Assembly: GCA_947471505.1 (NCBI GenBank)
Contig: CANIWM010000052.1
Location: 1-46,337 of the forward strand
DNA: 46,337 nucleotides
Direction: 5' to 3'
Origin: Chthoniobacteraceae bacterium
GTDB lineage: Bacteria; Verrucomicrobiota; Verrucomicrobiia; Chthoniobacterales; Chthoniobacteraceae
The stretch's first letter is position 1; every line of letters begins with the position of its first letter. Shown here one piece after another: positions 9,044-18,776 of the stretch. A program made the translations under genes and the position numbers. A model generated the notes under the pieces. It had not been told where the DNA came from. It worked only from the letters and a program-made list of their open reading frames with translations, and did no database searches.

Positions 9044-9052
9044 CGAACCGGC

Positions 9053-11347
9053 CTACTTCTTCTTCTGCGCGAGCGAGAACCAGTCTTCGCCGCCGAAGGG
9101 ATTTCCCATTCCGCCGCCGCTCGGTTTGCCGCTTGTGTGGCACTCGGCATCGCGTTTGGTGGCTTCTTTTGGTGCGCCGGGTTTGCGCTGCGATTCTACG
9201 ACGGCGTTCGATTTCATGGAGAGGGCGACGCGTTTGCGCACGAGGTCGATTTCAAGCACGGTGACGTTCACTTTCTGTCCGGGCTTCACGACCTCGGCGG
9301 GGTCTTTCACGAAGTTGTCCGAGAGGGAGCTGATGTGGACGAGACCGTCTTGGTGAACGCCGATGTCCACGAAGCAGCCGAATGCGGTGACGTTGGTGAC
9401 GATGCCGGGGAGCTTCTGGCCGGGCTTCAAATCGTTCATCGAGTGAACGTCGGCGAACGAAAACGTCTCGAACTGCGCTCGCGGGTCCCGGCCCGGCTTG
9501 GCGAGCTCTTTGATGATGTCGTTGAGCGTGGGCAGGCCGACTTCTTCAGTGACGTATTTCTTCGCATCGATCTTCGCGCGCTTTGTCCCATCGGCGATGA
9601 GATCGGGCACGGTGCAGCCGACATCCGCCGCCATGCGGGCGACGAGTTCGTAGCGCTCGGGATGGACGGCGCTGCCGTCGAGCGGATGGTCCCCTCCCCT
9701 GATGCGGAGGAATCCCGCCGCTTGCTCGTAGGCTTTCGGGCCGAGCGCGGCGACTTTCTTCAGCTCGGTGCGCGTCTTAAAAGGGCCGTGCTCATCGCGG
9801 TGGGCGATGATGTTTACAGCAACGCGCGAGTTGAGACCGGAGATGTAGGCGAGCAGGGATTTGCTCGCGGTGTTCAGCTCCACGCCGACGTTGTTCACGC
9901 ACGAAGTGACGACGTCATCGAGCTGCTTTTTCAGCGCGGTTTGATCCACGTCGTGCTGGTATTGGCCGACGCCGATGCTCTTGGGATCAAGCTTCACCAG
10001 CTCGGCCAGCGGGTCCATGAGCCGCCGCCCGATGGACACCGCGCCGCGCACGGTGAGGTCTTTATCCGGGAACTCCTCGCGCGCGATTTCGCTCGCTGAG
10101 TAGATGGACGCGCCGCTCTCGTTCACCATCACCACGGGGATGTGCGCGGGCAATTTCAGCGAGCGGATGAACGTCTCCGTCTCGCGTCCCGCCGTGCCGT
10201 TGCCGATGGCGATGGCCTCCACCGCGAACTTCTCGATGCACAGCTTGATCATCCGCGCCGCCAGCTCCTGATCGCGATCGGGGTAAATGATGTCGTTGCC
10301 GAGCAGCTTGCCCTGCTTGTCGAGCAACACGATTTTGCACCCGCTGCGAAAGCCGGGGTCAATGCCGAGCACCGCCTTCTGCCCGAGCGGCGCAGCGAGC
10401 AGCACTTCGCGGATGTTCGCGGCGAAAACGCGGATGGCTTCCTCGTCCGCCTTCTTCTTAAAAGTGATGCGCGCCTCGCCTTCCATCGCGAACCCGAGAA
10501 GCCGCTTGTAGCAATCATGCGCCGCCTCGCGCACCTGCATCGCAGCGGGCGATTTGCCCTTCACGAACAACGACTCGAGCAGCGACACCGCTTCCGTTTC
10601 ATCCGGCGTGAGTCGGCAAATGAGGAAGCCCTCCGCTTCCCCACGACGCATCGCGAGGATGCGGTGCGACGGCGCGTGTGCCGCCACTTCGCTCCAGTCG
10701 AAGTAGTCCTTAAACTTCGCGCCTTCCTCCTCTTTTCCCGTCAGCACTTTCGAGCGCATCGTCCCGCTCTCCATATATAAAGTGCGCATCCGTGCGCGGG
10801 CATTCGTGTCGTCGGAGATGCGCTCGGCCAAGATGTCGCGGGCTCCGGCGAGAGCTTCCTCCGCGTTGGCAAAAGTGCCCGTCTTGTCTTCGATCTGCCA
10901 CGACTTTCCGACGTATTCCTTCGCCACAGCCTGCACATCCAACGCCGGGTCCTGCGCCCACAGAAAGTCGGAGAGTGGCTCCAGTCCTTTCTCCTTCGCC
11001 ATCGTCGCCCGTGTGCGCTTCTTCGGGCGGAAGGGCGCGTAGATGTCCTCCAGCGCCGTCATCGTCTCGGCGGCGTCAATTTTATGCGCGAGGATTTCCG
11101 TCAGCAGCTTGCGCTCGTTGAGCGACTCGATGATGGAAGCGCGGCGCTTGTCCAGCTCGTCGAGCTGCTCCAGCCGGTCGCGGATGTTCATGATTTGCAC
11201 CTCGTCCAGCTCGCCCGTCCGCTCTTTGCGGTAGCGGGCGATGAAGGGCACCGTTCCGCCTTCCTCCAGCAGCACCGCAGTCGCAGCGACTTGGCGTGGT
11301 TGAATGGCGAGTTCCTTGGCGATCTTGAGGACGTGTTGTTCGAGCAT
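9053..11347 (-). CDS. tex: Tex-family RNA-binding transcription accessory protein
   Basis: A 764-residue Tex homologue. The N-terminal helical part (MLEQHVLKIAKELAIQP, then VPFIARYRKERTG) is followed by an RNase H-like YqgF domain (VLGIDPGFRSGCK and GNGTAGRETE), helix-hairpin-helix segments around LLAYISGLN and AGFLRIRGG, and a C-terminal S1 RNA-binding domain starting near LPGIVTNVTAFGCFVD. Tex proteins bind nucleic acid and affect transcription and virulence genes in other bacteria. I chose the start at 11347 because the family begins there; an ATG at 11368 is a possible alternative. It converges on glmS with only nine bases between the stops. Confidence 0.95.
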   Translation of the reverse strand: MLEQHVLKIAKELAIQPRQVAATAVLLEEGGTVPFIARYRKERTGELDEVQIMNIRDRLEQLDELDKRRASIIESLNERKLLTEILAHKIDAAETMTALEDIYAPFRPKKRTRATMAKEKGLEPLSDFLWAQDPALDVQAVAKEYVGKSWQIEDKTGTFANAEEALAGARDILAERISDDTNARARMRTLYMESGTMRSKVLTGKEEEGAKFKDYFDWSEVAAHAPSHRILAMRRGEAEGFLICRLTPDETEAVSLLESLFVKGKSPAAMQVREAAHDCYKRLLGFAMEGEARITFKKKADEEAIRVFAANIREVLLAAPLGQKAVLGIDPGFRSGCKIVLLDKQGKLLGNDIIYPDRDQELAARMIKLCIEKFAVEAIAIGNGTAGRETETFIRSLKLPAHIPVVMVNESGASIYSASEIAREEFPDKDLTVRGAVSIGRRLMDPLAELVKLDPKSIGVGQYQHDVDQTALKKQLDDVVTSCVNNVGVELNTASKSLLAYISGLNSRVAVNIIAHRDEHGPFKTRTELKKVAALGPKAYEQAAGFLRIRGGDHPLDGSAVHPERYELVARMAADVGCTVPDLIADGTKRAKIDAKKYVTEEVGLPTLNDIIKELAKPGRDPRAQFETFSFADVHSMNDLKPGQKLPGIVTNVTAFGCFVDIGVHQDGLVHISSLSDNFVKDPAEVVKPGQKVNVTVLEIDLVRKRVALSMKSNAVVESQRKPGAPKEATKRDAECHTSGKPSGGGMGNPFGGEDWFSLAQKKK

Positions 11348-11475
11348 GTAGTTTGGAAAGGCGGGCATCCTGCAAACGGCGCGGGGAACGGCAACGGAAA
11401 ACGGGAACAACTTTCCACCATGGGCTGACTTAAAGGCGTGGACTCCCCCGTACCCGCGCGCTTTATCTCGCTGCC

Positions 11476-12072
11476 ATGCAACGCATCATCATCGCCACAA
11501 AGAACGCCCACAAAACCGGAGAGTTTCGCGCCATGCTGGGGGCGCCTTGGGAGGTGGTGGACCTCACCGCTTTTCCCGAACTGCCCGCGGCGGAGGAGAC
11601 GGGCGCGACGTTTGAGGAAAACTCGGCCATCAAGGCGCTGCATGCGGCGGAGCGGTTTGCGGGCTGGGTGCTGGCGGATGATTCGGGGCTGGAGGTGGAT
11701 GCGCTGGGCGGTGCGCCGGGGGTGATTTCGGCGCGGTATTCCGGCGAGGGCGCGACGGATGCAACGAACCGCGCGCGCTTGATCGAAGAGCTGCGCATGC
11801 TCGGCGGCGGGCGGTTTCCGGCGCGGTTTCGCTGTGTGCTCTCCGTGGCGGAAGGGACGCGCGTGCTGGGGACCTGGAGCGGCGCGGTGGAAGGCGTGGT
11901 GGTGCCCGTGGAGCACGGGAACGGCGGCTTCGGATACGATGCGCTGTTTATCCCAGATGGCGAGACGGAGACTTTCGCGGAGCTGCCCGCCGAGGTGAAA
12001 AACCGCCTGAGCCACAGGGCGCGCGCGTTTGCGGCGTTCAGGGAATGGTTGTCGGCGACGACGGGAGTGTGA
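11476..12072 (+). CDS. rdgB: XTP/dITP diphosphatase (RdgB/Ham1)
   Basis: A 198-residue house-cleaning pyrophosphatase that hydrolyses dITP and XTP so that deaminated purines are not put into DNA. The family opening [14 protein letters not shown], the metal-site [16 protein letters not shown], the FGYDALF loop and the C-terminal SHRARAF nucleobase-binding motif are all present, and the length is typical. It is divergent from tex with a 128-bp gap, and the fumarase gene starts 18 bp after its stop, so the two may be co-transcribed. Confidence 0.96.
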   Translation: MQRIIIATKNAHKTGEFRAMLGAPWEVVDLTAFPELPAAEETGATFEENSAIKALHAAERFAGWVLADDSGLEVDALGGAPGVISARYSGEGATDATNRARLIEELRMLGGGRFPARFRCVLSVAEGTRVLGTWSGAVEGVVVPVEHGNGGFGYDALFIPDGETETFAELPAEVKNRLSHRARAFAAFREWLSATTGV

Positions 12073-12089
12073 TTACTTGTCGCACGAAC

Positions 12090-13727
12090 ATGGCTACACC
12101 CGAATTTCACTACGAAGAACTTTTCCAACTCGGCGCTGACACGACCGAATACCGGCTGCTCACGAAGGAGCATGTGAGCGTGGAGACGTGCGGCGGTCGC
12201 GAGTTGCTCGCGGTCGCGCCCGAGGCTCTGACGCTGCTGAGCAATCAGGCGTTTCACGACATCAACTTTTTCCTGCGGCCCGCGCATTTGCAGCAGGTCG
12301 CGGCGATTCTCGACGACCCGGAGGCTTCGGAGAATGACCGCATGGTGGCACTCACCATGTTGAAAAATGCAGACGTCGCGAGCGCGGGGCTGCTGCCGTT
12401 TTGTCAGGACACTGGCACGTCGATCGTGAACGGGAAGAAGGGGCATCTCGTGATTTCCGACGGCGATGAATCGGCGCTGTCGAAAGGCGTTTACCAAGCC
12501 TATACGGAGAACAATCTGCGCTATTCGCAGAACGCACCGCTGACGATGTTCGAGGAAAAAAACACGGGCACGAATCTCCCGGCAGAGCTGGATATCCGGG
12601 CGGTGGATGGCGACGCCTACAAGTTTCTCTTCGTGGCAAAAGGCGGCGGCTCGGCGAACAAGTCGTTCCTTTTCCAGGAGACGCGCGCGGTGCTTTCGCC
12701 GAAGACGCTGGTGCCGTTTCTCACCGCGAAAATGATGACGCTCGGGACGGCAGCGTGCCCGCCGTATCACCTCGTTTTTGTCATCGGCGGCACGAGCGCT
12801 GAGGCGTGCATGAAGACGGTCAAAATGGCATCGACCAAGTATCTCGACGGACTTCCGACGACCGGAAACGCCCACGGACGCGCCTTCCGCGACATCGCGC
12901 TGGAGGCCAAGTTGCTGGAGGCCGCGCGGCATTGCGGCATCGGCGCGCAGTTTGGCGGAAAGTATTTTGCGCTCGATGTCCGCGTCGTCCGCCTGCCCCG
13001 CCACGGCGCGAGTCTGCCGGTGGGAATCGGAGTTTCGTGCAGCGCGGACCGTCAGGCAAAAGGGAAGATCACCCGCGATGGCGTGTTCATCGAAAAGCTG
13101 GAGACGAACCCGCTCAAATACATCCCCGAAGCGCTGCGGCACCGCAAAGACGAGACCGCCGTGCGCGTGGACCTCAACCGCCCGATGGCGGAAATCCGAG
13201 CCGACCTTTCACGCTATCCCGTCACCACGCGCTTGCTGCTCAGCGGCCCAATCATCGTCGCCCGTGACATCGCACACGCAAAGCTGAAGGAGCGTCTCGA
13301 CGCCGGCGGCACGCTGCCGGATTACTTCAAGGCGCATCCCGTTTACTACGCCGGCCCGGCGAAAACTCCTGCGGGGATGCCGAGCGGATCGTTCGGCCCG
13401 ACCACAGCCGGACGCATGGATGGCTACGTGGATCTTTTCCAAAGCAACGGCGGCAGCATGGTGATGATCGCGAAAGGAAACCGCGGACCGCAAGTGACCG
13501 CCGCCTGCAAAAAACACGGTGGCTTTTACCTCGGCAGCATCGGCGGACCCGCGGCGATCTTGGCGAAAGAGAACATCCGCAACGTGGAAGTCATCGAGTT
13601 CCCCGAGCTTGGCATGGAGGCCATCTGCAAAATCGAAGTGGTGGATTTCCCGGCGTTCATCCTAGTGGATGACAAAGGCAACGACTTCTTCGAGCACGTC
13701 GCGCCCGGCTGCAATATCACGCACTAG
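12090..13727 (+). CDS. Class I fumarate hydratase (4Fe-4S)
   Basis: A 545-residue oxygen-labile fumarase, FumA/FumB type, catalysing fumarate to malate in the TCA cycle. Three cysteines fit the cluster ligands: Cys105 in LPFCQDTG, Cys223 in AACPPYH and Cys317 in GVSCSAD, nearly the same numbering as E. coli FumA. The C-terminal beta domain includes [11 protein letters not shown] and ends [14 protein letters not shown], as expected for a fused alpha-beta enzyme. The ATG at 12090 is chosen over a frame that starts inside rdgB. A tartrate dehydratase is a less likely alternative given the length and fused architecture. Confidence 0.93.
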   Translation: MATPEFHYEELFQLGADTTEYRLLTKEHVSVETCGGRELLAVAPEALTLLSNQAFHDINFFLRPAHLQQVAAILDDPEASENDRMVALTMLKNADVASAGLLPFCQDTGTSIVNGKKGHLVISDGDESALSKGVYQAYTENNLRYSQNAPLTMFEEKNTGTNLPAELDIRAVDGDAYKFLFVAKGGGSANKSFLFQETRAVLSPKTLVPFLTAKMMTLGTAACPPYHLVFVIGGTSAEACMKTVKMASTKYLDGLPTTGNAHGRAFRDIALEAKLLEAARHCGIGAQFGGKYFALDVRVVRLPRHGASLPVGIGVSCSADRQAKGKITRDGVFIEKLETNPLKYIPEALRHRKDETAVRVDLNRPMAEIRADLSRYPVTTRLLLSGPIIVARDIAHAKLKERLDAGGTLPDYFKAHPVYYAGPAKTPAGMPSGSFGPTTAGRMDGYVDLFQSNGGSMVMIAKGNRGPQVTAACKKHGGFYLGSIGGPAAILAKENIRNVEVIEFPELGMEAICKIEVVDFPAFILVDDKGNDFFEHVAPGCNITH

Positions 13728-13756
13728 CCCTGCCTTTTCCTCTCGGTTTCGGCGCG

Positions 13757-16276
13757 CTACTCGTCCGCTGCCTGCTTGGTCTTCACCGCCGCTGCGATTT
13801 TGGCCTTGGTGGGCTTTTCGGCGCGGGGGGCGAACTCGAAGTTCACTTTGCCGCCTTCGCCGAGGACAAGGAAGGCTTTGAAGGCGCGGCCTGTGCGGGA
13901 GCTGACGAAGCCGTTGATGAGGCCGGTCTTTCCAGTCTCTAGGAACTTCACGGCGTCGCTGCGCATGAGGGTCTTCTTAAGGATGGTTTTACCCATGCGG
14001 AAGGTGCATTTCTTGGTGGGGAGTTGATCGCAGACGAAGGCGCTTTCGGTCTCGAAGACTTGACCGTCGGTGCAGACGCGGCATTTGCCGAGGGGCTCTT
14101 CGGAGACGTACACGGCGGGGGCTCCGTCGGCTCCGGTGCCGTCGTCTTTTGGGAAGTCGAAGGTGGTCTTCCACTCGGTTTGGTCGAGCTTGATGACGGC
14201 GGTGAAGGTGCGGCCCATTTTGTTGCGGAAGCCTTCGAGCGGGCCGACTTTGCCTTCGGTGAGGAGTTTGATGACTTCGCCGCGCTCTAGTTCGCGGCTG
14301 GCGACGGTTTTCCAAATGGAGAGGTCGCAGCCGATGCCGGTGCATTTGTAGTTGCGGAAGGACTCGGTGAAGGACGCGGCTCCACACTTCGGGCAGGTGA
14401 CTTCGAGGGGCTTGAAGTTGCCTTGGATTTCGCCGCCCTCGTGGCCTTTGACTTTGGCGACGATGTCGCCGGTGAGGCCGCGGATTTCTTGCATGAATGC
14501 GGCGCGGGAGAGTTTGCCGCGCTCCATCTGGCGCAGCTTGAACTCCCACTCGCCGGTCATGGCGGGCTGGGTGAGCGAGTCGGCGTGAAGGTTGCGCAGA
14601 AGGGTGATGAGCGAGATGCCTTTTTGCGTGACGACGAGGTCGCGTCCGTCGCGGATGATGTAGCCTTCGGTGAGCAGTCCTTCGATGACTTGGGCGCGGG
14701 TGGCCGGTGTGCCGAGGCCGCGCTCGCTCATGGCTTCGCGCAGTTCTTCGTCGTCCACGAGTTTGCCCGCGCCTTCCATGGCGGAGAGGAGCGTGCCTTC
14801 GTTGAAGCGGGCGGGTGGTTTAGTGAGGCTTTCTTTCACCTCCAGCGCGACGGTCTGCGCTTGCTCGCCAGCGTCGGCTGGGACGATGGCTTTTTCGCTG
14901 TCCACGCCCTCGGCTTCCTTGCCATAGACGGCCATCCAGCCGGGGTCCACGATGATGCGTCCGGTCGTTTTGAACGCCTCGCTTTCCACCCGCGTGATGC
15001 GTGTGGTATCCTGAAATTGCGCAGCGGGATAAAAGACGGCGATGAACCGCTTGGCGACAAGGTCGTAGATGCGCTGCTCTTTGTCATCGAGCCCGCTCGG
15101 CGGTGTGCCGGTCGGGACGATGGCAAAGTGATCGCTCACTTTCGCGTTGTTGAAAACACGCTTGGTGGGATGCACCCAACCAGCCTGCAATGCTTTGCTG
15201 GCGTGCCTCGCCAGCTCTCCGGAGAACGAGCCCATCACGGTCTTCGCCGTGCCGACGTGGTCTTCCGGGAGGTAGCGAGAATCGGTTCGCGGATACGTGA
15301 GGACTTTGTGCTTCTCGTAAAGTGCCTGCGCGATTTGCAGCGTCATCTTTGCTGGAAATCCGAAGCGCCCGTTGGCGTCGCGCTGGAGCGAAGTCAGATC
15401 ATAAAGGAGCTGCGAAAGCTGGCTGGCGGCTTTCTTGGTTTCCTCGATGATGCCCGGCTTGCCCGCGCACTTTGCAGCGATGGCGTCGGCCTTTGCTTTC
15501 TCCCATATACGCTCGGCTTTTGCCTGCTCGTCGTCCGTCTTTTTGGCGTCGAATTTTTCATCGAACCAGCGCCCGCGATAGACGCCCGCCTTCACCTCGA
15601 AATCGCCAAGCACCTCGAAGTAATTGCGCGGCTCGAAAGCGCGAATCTTTTCCTCCCGCTCCGTCAAAATTGCCAGCGTCGGCGTCTGCACGCGGCCCGC
15701 TGTCGTCTTCAAAAAGCCGCCACCCCGCGAGTTAAAAGCCGTGAGCGCCCGCGTGGAATTGATTCCCACGAGCCAATCCGCCTCGCTGCGTGAAGTCGCG
15801 GCATCCGCCAGCGGCATCATCTCCACATCGCTCCGCAGAGAGCCAAACGCCTTTTTAATGGCGTCCGTCGTCATGCTTTGCAGCCAGAGGCGCTGGATGG
15901 GCTGCTTGGCATTCGCCGCGCGCATGATGTTTCGGAAAATCAACTCCCCTTCCCGCCCGGCGTCGCACGCATTGATGATGTCCGTCACGTCCTTGCGCTT
16001 GATGAGCCGCTTGAGCACCGCCAGACGCGGCGCGCTCTTCTCGATGGGGGCCAGCGCAAACTCCGGCGGCATGTGCGGCAGGTTCGCCAACGACCATTTC
16101 CCTCGCTTGATGTCGTGTTCCTCCGGCACGCAAAGCTCCAGCAAATGCCCGACGGCGCTCGACACCACATAGCGGTCGTTCTCGTAGAAATCATCGCCAC
16201 GAGTGGGCTTCATGCCCAGAGCACGGGCAAGGTCTTGAGCGACACTGGGCTTTTCCGCGATGACGAGCGTTTTCAT
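13757..16276 (-). CDS. topB: DNA topoisomerase III-type type IA topoisomerase
   Basis: An 839-residue type IA topoisomerase that passes single strands to resolve entangled DNA. It begins with the TOPRIM domain (MKTLVIAEKPSVAQDLARAL) with the acidic DAGREGELIF at 105-114. The catalytic tyrosine is Tyr328 in LTYPRTDSRYL. The C-terminal third carries a four-cysteine zinc-binding segment (CPKCGAASF followed by YKCTGIGC) and two topoisomerase C-terminal repeat-like modules (GFRNKMGRTFTA and GFVSSRTGRAFKA). The TopB-like rather than TopA-like start supports topoisomerase III. It converges on the fumarase gene, 29 bp away. Confidence 0.94.
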   Translation of the reverse strand: MKTLVIAEKPSVAQDLARALGMKPTRGDDFYENDRYVVSSAVGHLLELCVPEEHDIKRGKWSLANLPHMPPEFALAPIEKSAPRLAVLKRLIKRKDVTDIINACDAGREGELIFRNIMRAANAKQPIQRLWLQSMTTDAIKKAFGSLRSDVEMMPLADAATSRSEADWLVGINSTRALTAFNSRGGGFLKTTAGRVQTPTLAILTEREEKIRAFEPRNYFEVLGDFEVKAGVYRGRWFDEKFDAKKTDDEQAKAERIWEKAKADAIAAKCAGKPGIIEETKKAASQLSQLLYDLTSLQRDANGRFGFPAKMTLQIAQALYEKHKVLTYPRTDSRYLPEDHVGTAKTVMGSFSGELARHASKALQAGWVHPTKRVFNNAKVSDHFAIVPTGTPPSGLDDKEQRIYDLVAKRFIAVFYPAAQFQDTTRITRVESEAFKTTGRIIVDPGWMAVYGKEAEGVDSEKAIVPADAGEQAQTVALEVKESLTKPPARFNEGTLLSAMEGAGKLVDDEELREAMSERGLGTPATRAQVIEGLLTEGYIIRDGRDLVVTQKGISLITLLRNLHADSLTQPAMTGEWEFKLRQMERGKLSRAAFMQEIRGLTGDIVAKVKGHEGGEIQGNFKPLEVTCPKCGAASFTESFRNYKCTGIGCDLSIWKTVASRELERGEVIKLLTEGKVGPLEGFRNKMGRTFTAVIKLDQTEWKTTFDFPKDDGTGADGAPAVYVSEEPLGKCRVCTDGQVFETESAFVCDQLPTKKCTFRMGKTILKKTLMRSDAVKFLETGKTGLINGFVSSRTGRAFKAFLVLGEGGKVNFEFAPRAEKPTKAKIAAAVKTKQAADE

Positions 16277-16358
16277 AAATTGTTTTTTAGCAAAGGGGGA
16301 CGGGAGTTAGGCGGGGAGCGCCTTTCGCGCAACTGGAAAGTTCCTCGCCTCTGGAGTT

Positions 16359-17132
16359 TCAGCGCTTATTGCGCCGGAAAGGCCAGAGGAGTTGCCCGAG
16401 GTAGCTGCGCGGCATCGGCTCTTCCACGCCGAGGGCGAGCGGTTCGTGGTCGGGGCAGCGGTAGGTGCCGAAAAGGATGTCCATCAGCGGGGAAATGTTC
16501 GCGTAATTCCCTGCGTCACGCGCCTTTTCGTGGTGCCAGTGATGCAACTCCGGTGCCCCGATGAACCACCGCAGCGGCCCGATGGGAAGCCGGACATTGG
16601 AGTGGATATAGATTGCCCAAATCCCGCGGAACGCGAGGAAGCCCGCGAGCGTCTCGAGCGGGAATCCGAGGATGAAGGCAGGCAGATTGATAATCCCCAT
16701 CGTATAGACCGTATCGAGCGGATGCTCCCGGTGCGCCGCGAGCAAGTCGAGATGCTCCGCGCTGTGGTGGATGGAATGAAACCGCCACAACCAGCCGACG
16801 CGATGCTGGAGGCGATGCGCCCAGTAGATGCAGAAATCGCTGAGCACCACGACTTCGAGCCCCTGCACCCACCAAGCCTGCGCCGCCACGCTGGCGCGAA
16901 AAGTCGCAGGCACGACCCCATCCACCCACGAGCCAAAATACGTCAGCAGCCAGAGCACAAGTCCGCCCCAGACGAGATACTGCCCGAGGAAAAAGAAGAG
17001 GTCCGTCCACCACTCCGGGCGTAGAAATTTCTGCCCAGCCTTGGCGGGGAAAGTCTTCTCCAGCGGGACAAACAGCACCACGAGAAAGAGCAGGCTGAAT
17101 CCTACGCCACCGAGCATGTAGATGATTTTCAT
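16359..17132 (-). CDS. Sterol desaturase / fatty acid hydroxylase family membrane enzyme
   Basis: A 257-residue integral-membrane di-iron oxygenase candidate. Several hydrophobic helices (about 5-23, 47-68, 90-104, 145-178) surround the three histidine boxes HRLQH (106-110), HSIHH (119-123) and HHWHH (197-201), which bind the iron centre in this family. Substrates in relatives include sterols, fatty acids, carotenoids and alkylglycerols; the substrate here is unknown. The start overlaps the stop of the upstream small gene by four bases, so it is the last gene of a coupled three-gene set. Confidence 0.92.
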   Translation of the reverse strand: MKIIYMLGGVGFSLLFLVVLFVPLEKTFPAKAGQKFLRPEWWTDLFFFLGQYLVWGGLVLWLLTYFGSWVDGVVPATFRASVAAQAWWVQGLEVVVLSDFCIYWAHRLQHRVGWLWRFHSIHHSAEHLDLLAAHREHPLDTVYTMGIINLPAFILGFPLETLAGFLAFRGIWAIYIHSNVRLPIGPLRWFIGAPELHHWHHEKARDAGNYANISPLMDILFGTYRCPDHEPLALGVEEPMPRSYLGQLLWPFRRNKR

Positions 17133-17386
17133 GGCTGGCCCTTCGACTGGATGGGCAATTTCCCCTTCTGGGTGAAGACATCAATCGGGGAGGACTTCGA
17201 GCCCGGAGCAAATGGGCGTTCGCCTTTTGGAAAGAGCAGCCCATCCATGGACTTGGAGCCCGGCGCTACCGAGCGCGTATTGGCGGGTGCTTGTTGTCGC
17301 TGACTGCGAGCGACGTAGCACGCGAGAAGCGTAAGGCCGCTGCTGACGGCAAGGATACGGGCGAGGATTTGGAGATTGCGGTTCAT
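17129..17386 (-). CDS. Small predicted lipoprotein with repeated APGSKS motif
   Basis: An 85-residue protein of unknown function. A hydrophobic N-terminus (about 8-22) ends in LLAC, a plausible lipobox with Cys22. The mature part carries two copies of a short unit beginning APGSKS, the first continuing MDGLLFPKGERPF and the second SPIDVFTQKGKLPI. Start and stop both overlap neighbouring genes by four bases (ATGA), which strongly supports that it is translated despite its size. The upstream gene product contains related SSKS/PSSK motifs. Confidence 0.7.
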   Translation of the reverse strand: MNRNLQILARILAVSSGLTLLACYVARSQRQQAPANTRSVAPGSKSMDGLLFPKGERPFAPGSKSSPIDVFTQKGKLPIQSKGQP

Positions 17387-17886
17387 TTGGATGGTGACGG
17401 TTGGCGGTTGATGATGCGTGAGAGTTCATCGCCCCAAAACGATTCGACGCCTCCGGGAGTGATCACAGCCCCGCTCTTGGACGAAGACATGATTACTGGG
17501 CGCTTGTTGAGGTTCAGCTCGATAGCCTTCACAGCCTCGGTGCCGGGAAGGATGATCAACTTAGAAGAAGGCGCGAGGACTGGGCGAGGCTTATCCATCT
17601 CCTCCAAAACGCCCCGTGTATCCGACGAGGGTTTCAGCGTCACCGAGTCAAGGGACTCGGCCAATGCCGGGCTCAAAGGTTCCCGCTTTTGGCTCTCGAT
17701 GACGTATCGATCAATAGCGGCATCCAGCATCCGCAAATCCGTGAGAACCTGAGTGGATTTCGTGCTCTTCATCGTTCGCGTGGTGTTCGGGACGACCAGT
17801 GCGATGAACCCAAACAACAGCGTGAGCGACAGCACGATGACGAATCCGCGTCGGACGAGTAGTGATGGTTTCTGGTTTGAGGACAT
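17383..17886 (-). CDS. Membrane-anchored unknown protein with SSKS motifs
   Basis: A 167-residue protein. A basic N-terminus is followed by one membrane helix (about 13-33) and then a helical stretch LTDLRMLDAAIDRYVIESQ that resembles the start of pseudopilins such as GspG, although no prepilin cleavage motif (GFTLIE) is present. The C-terminal half has VLAPSSKLIILPG and VIMSSSKSGAVITPG, related to the APGSKS units of the next gene. I chose the ATG at 17886; 24 more codons are open upstream but run toward the divergent cytochrome gene. It heads the operon with the small lipoprotein and the membrane hydroxylase. Confidence 0.7.
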   Translation of the reverse strand: MSSNQKPSLLVRRGFVIVLSLTLLFGFIALVVPNTTRTMKSTKSTQVLTDLRMLDAAIDRYVIESQKREPLSPALAESLDSVTLKPSSDTRGVLEEMDKPRPVLAPSSKLIILPGTEAVKAIELNLNKRPVIMSSSKSGAVITPGGVESFWGDELSRIINRQPSPSK

Positions 17887-17972
17887 TGCGCGATATTTGA
17901 CCGGACGATGTTCGTTTCGTTCAACCAAGTCGAGCCGCTTGCGTTTTCCAAATCTCACGCCACATAACGGGC

Positions 17973-18287
17973 ATGATGTTTCAATTTTCGAGCCGTGTTT
18001 TGTTCGCGGGCTGTGTCGCGATGTTGGCGGGGTGTGGGTCGATTGAGCCTACGGCTCCGGTGGTGACGCCTGCGATGGCGGCTTTGGCGAAGACGGACGT
18101 CGGCGAACTGGAGCTCGGGCGGCTTATTTATACGACGCGCTGTACGGCGTGCCATAATGCGGAGCGCGTGAACCGCTACTCGCGCACGGAGTGGATGGGC
18201 ATCTTGCCGCGCATGGCGGAGGTGTCGCGGCTCAATGAGGCGCAGGACCGAGCGGTGCGGGCTTACGTGATGGCGTTGGTTCGCTAG
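17973..18287 (+). CDS. Small haem c lipoprotein
   Basis: A 104-residue protein with a signal sequence and lipobox (AMLAGC, Cys21) and one haem c site, CTACH (57-61), preceded by LGRLIYTTR as in class I cytochromes. A methionine in PRMAEVSRL is a candidate sixth ligand. It is probably anchored in the periplasm and acts in electron transfer, though partners are not evident. It is divergent from the membrane-hydroxylase operon with 86 bp between starts. Whether it donates electrons to that di-iron hydroxylase is speculative. Confidence 0.85.
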   Translation: MMFQFSSRVLFAGCVAMLAGCGSIEPTAPVVTPAMAALAKTDVGELELGRLIYTTRCTACHNAERVNRYSRTEWMGILPRMAEVSRLNEAQDRAVRAYVMALVR

Positions 18288-18293
18288 GCAGCG

Positions 18294-18776
18294 TCACCTC
18301 GAAATATCCGCCTGATCAAGGAGCGAGAATCCCCCTGCTTTGAGCACGGACGTGCCGCAGTCGTAGTCTTCGACGTGGAGAGCGAGTGTGGGATTGTCAT
18401 TCGGGCGGGTGAGGAGGGCGTAGGAGCCGTAGATATTCACCTCGGCGGCGAGGAGGGCGCTGAGGACTCCGCCGAGGTGCGCGGCTTCTTTCAGTTCGAC
18501 GACGATGAGCGGAGAGACGGCGTGCGGGATAGCGTGGAGGTGGAAGATGCCCTCCACGCTCTCTGGGTCGCTGACGACGATGCGGACGATGGCGGTGTCG
18601 GAGCTGGACTCGATGCTCGTGGCGAGGACGTGGACGTGGTGCTCGCCGAGCATCCTTACTACGTCGAGGAATGCGCCGACACGGTTGCGCAGGAAGATGG
18701 AGAATTGGAGCACTTGGCCGCTGGGCGGCTTTTGTGTGGTCTCGGAACGTTTGGTTGGTGGTGCTTCGGATGGCAT
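18294..18776 (-). CDS. Tandem ACT-domain protein
   Basis: A 160-residue cytoplasmic protein with two ACT-like beta-alpha-beta units: the first around LQFSIFLRNRVGAFLDVVRMLGEHHVHV, the second around LIVVELKEAAHLGGVLSALLAAEVNIYGSY. ACT domains bind small ligands, usually amino acids, and regulate enzymes or act alone as sensors. No catalytic domain is attached. The ATG directly follows the stop of the upstream secreted-protein gene, so it is the last gene of a three-gene operon. Ligand and target are unknown. Confidence 0.85.
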   Translation of the reverse strand: MPSEAPPTKRSETTQKPPSGQVLQFSIFLRNRVGAFLDVVRMLGEHHVHVLATSIESSSDTAIVRIVVSDPESVEGIFHLHAIPHAVSPLIVVELKEAAHLGGVLSALLAAEVNIYGSYALLTRPNDNPTLALHVEDYDCGTSVLKAGGFSLLDQADISR

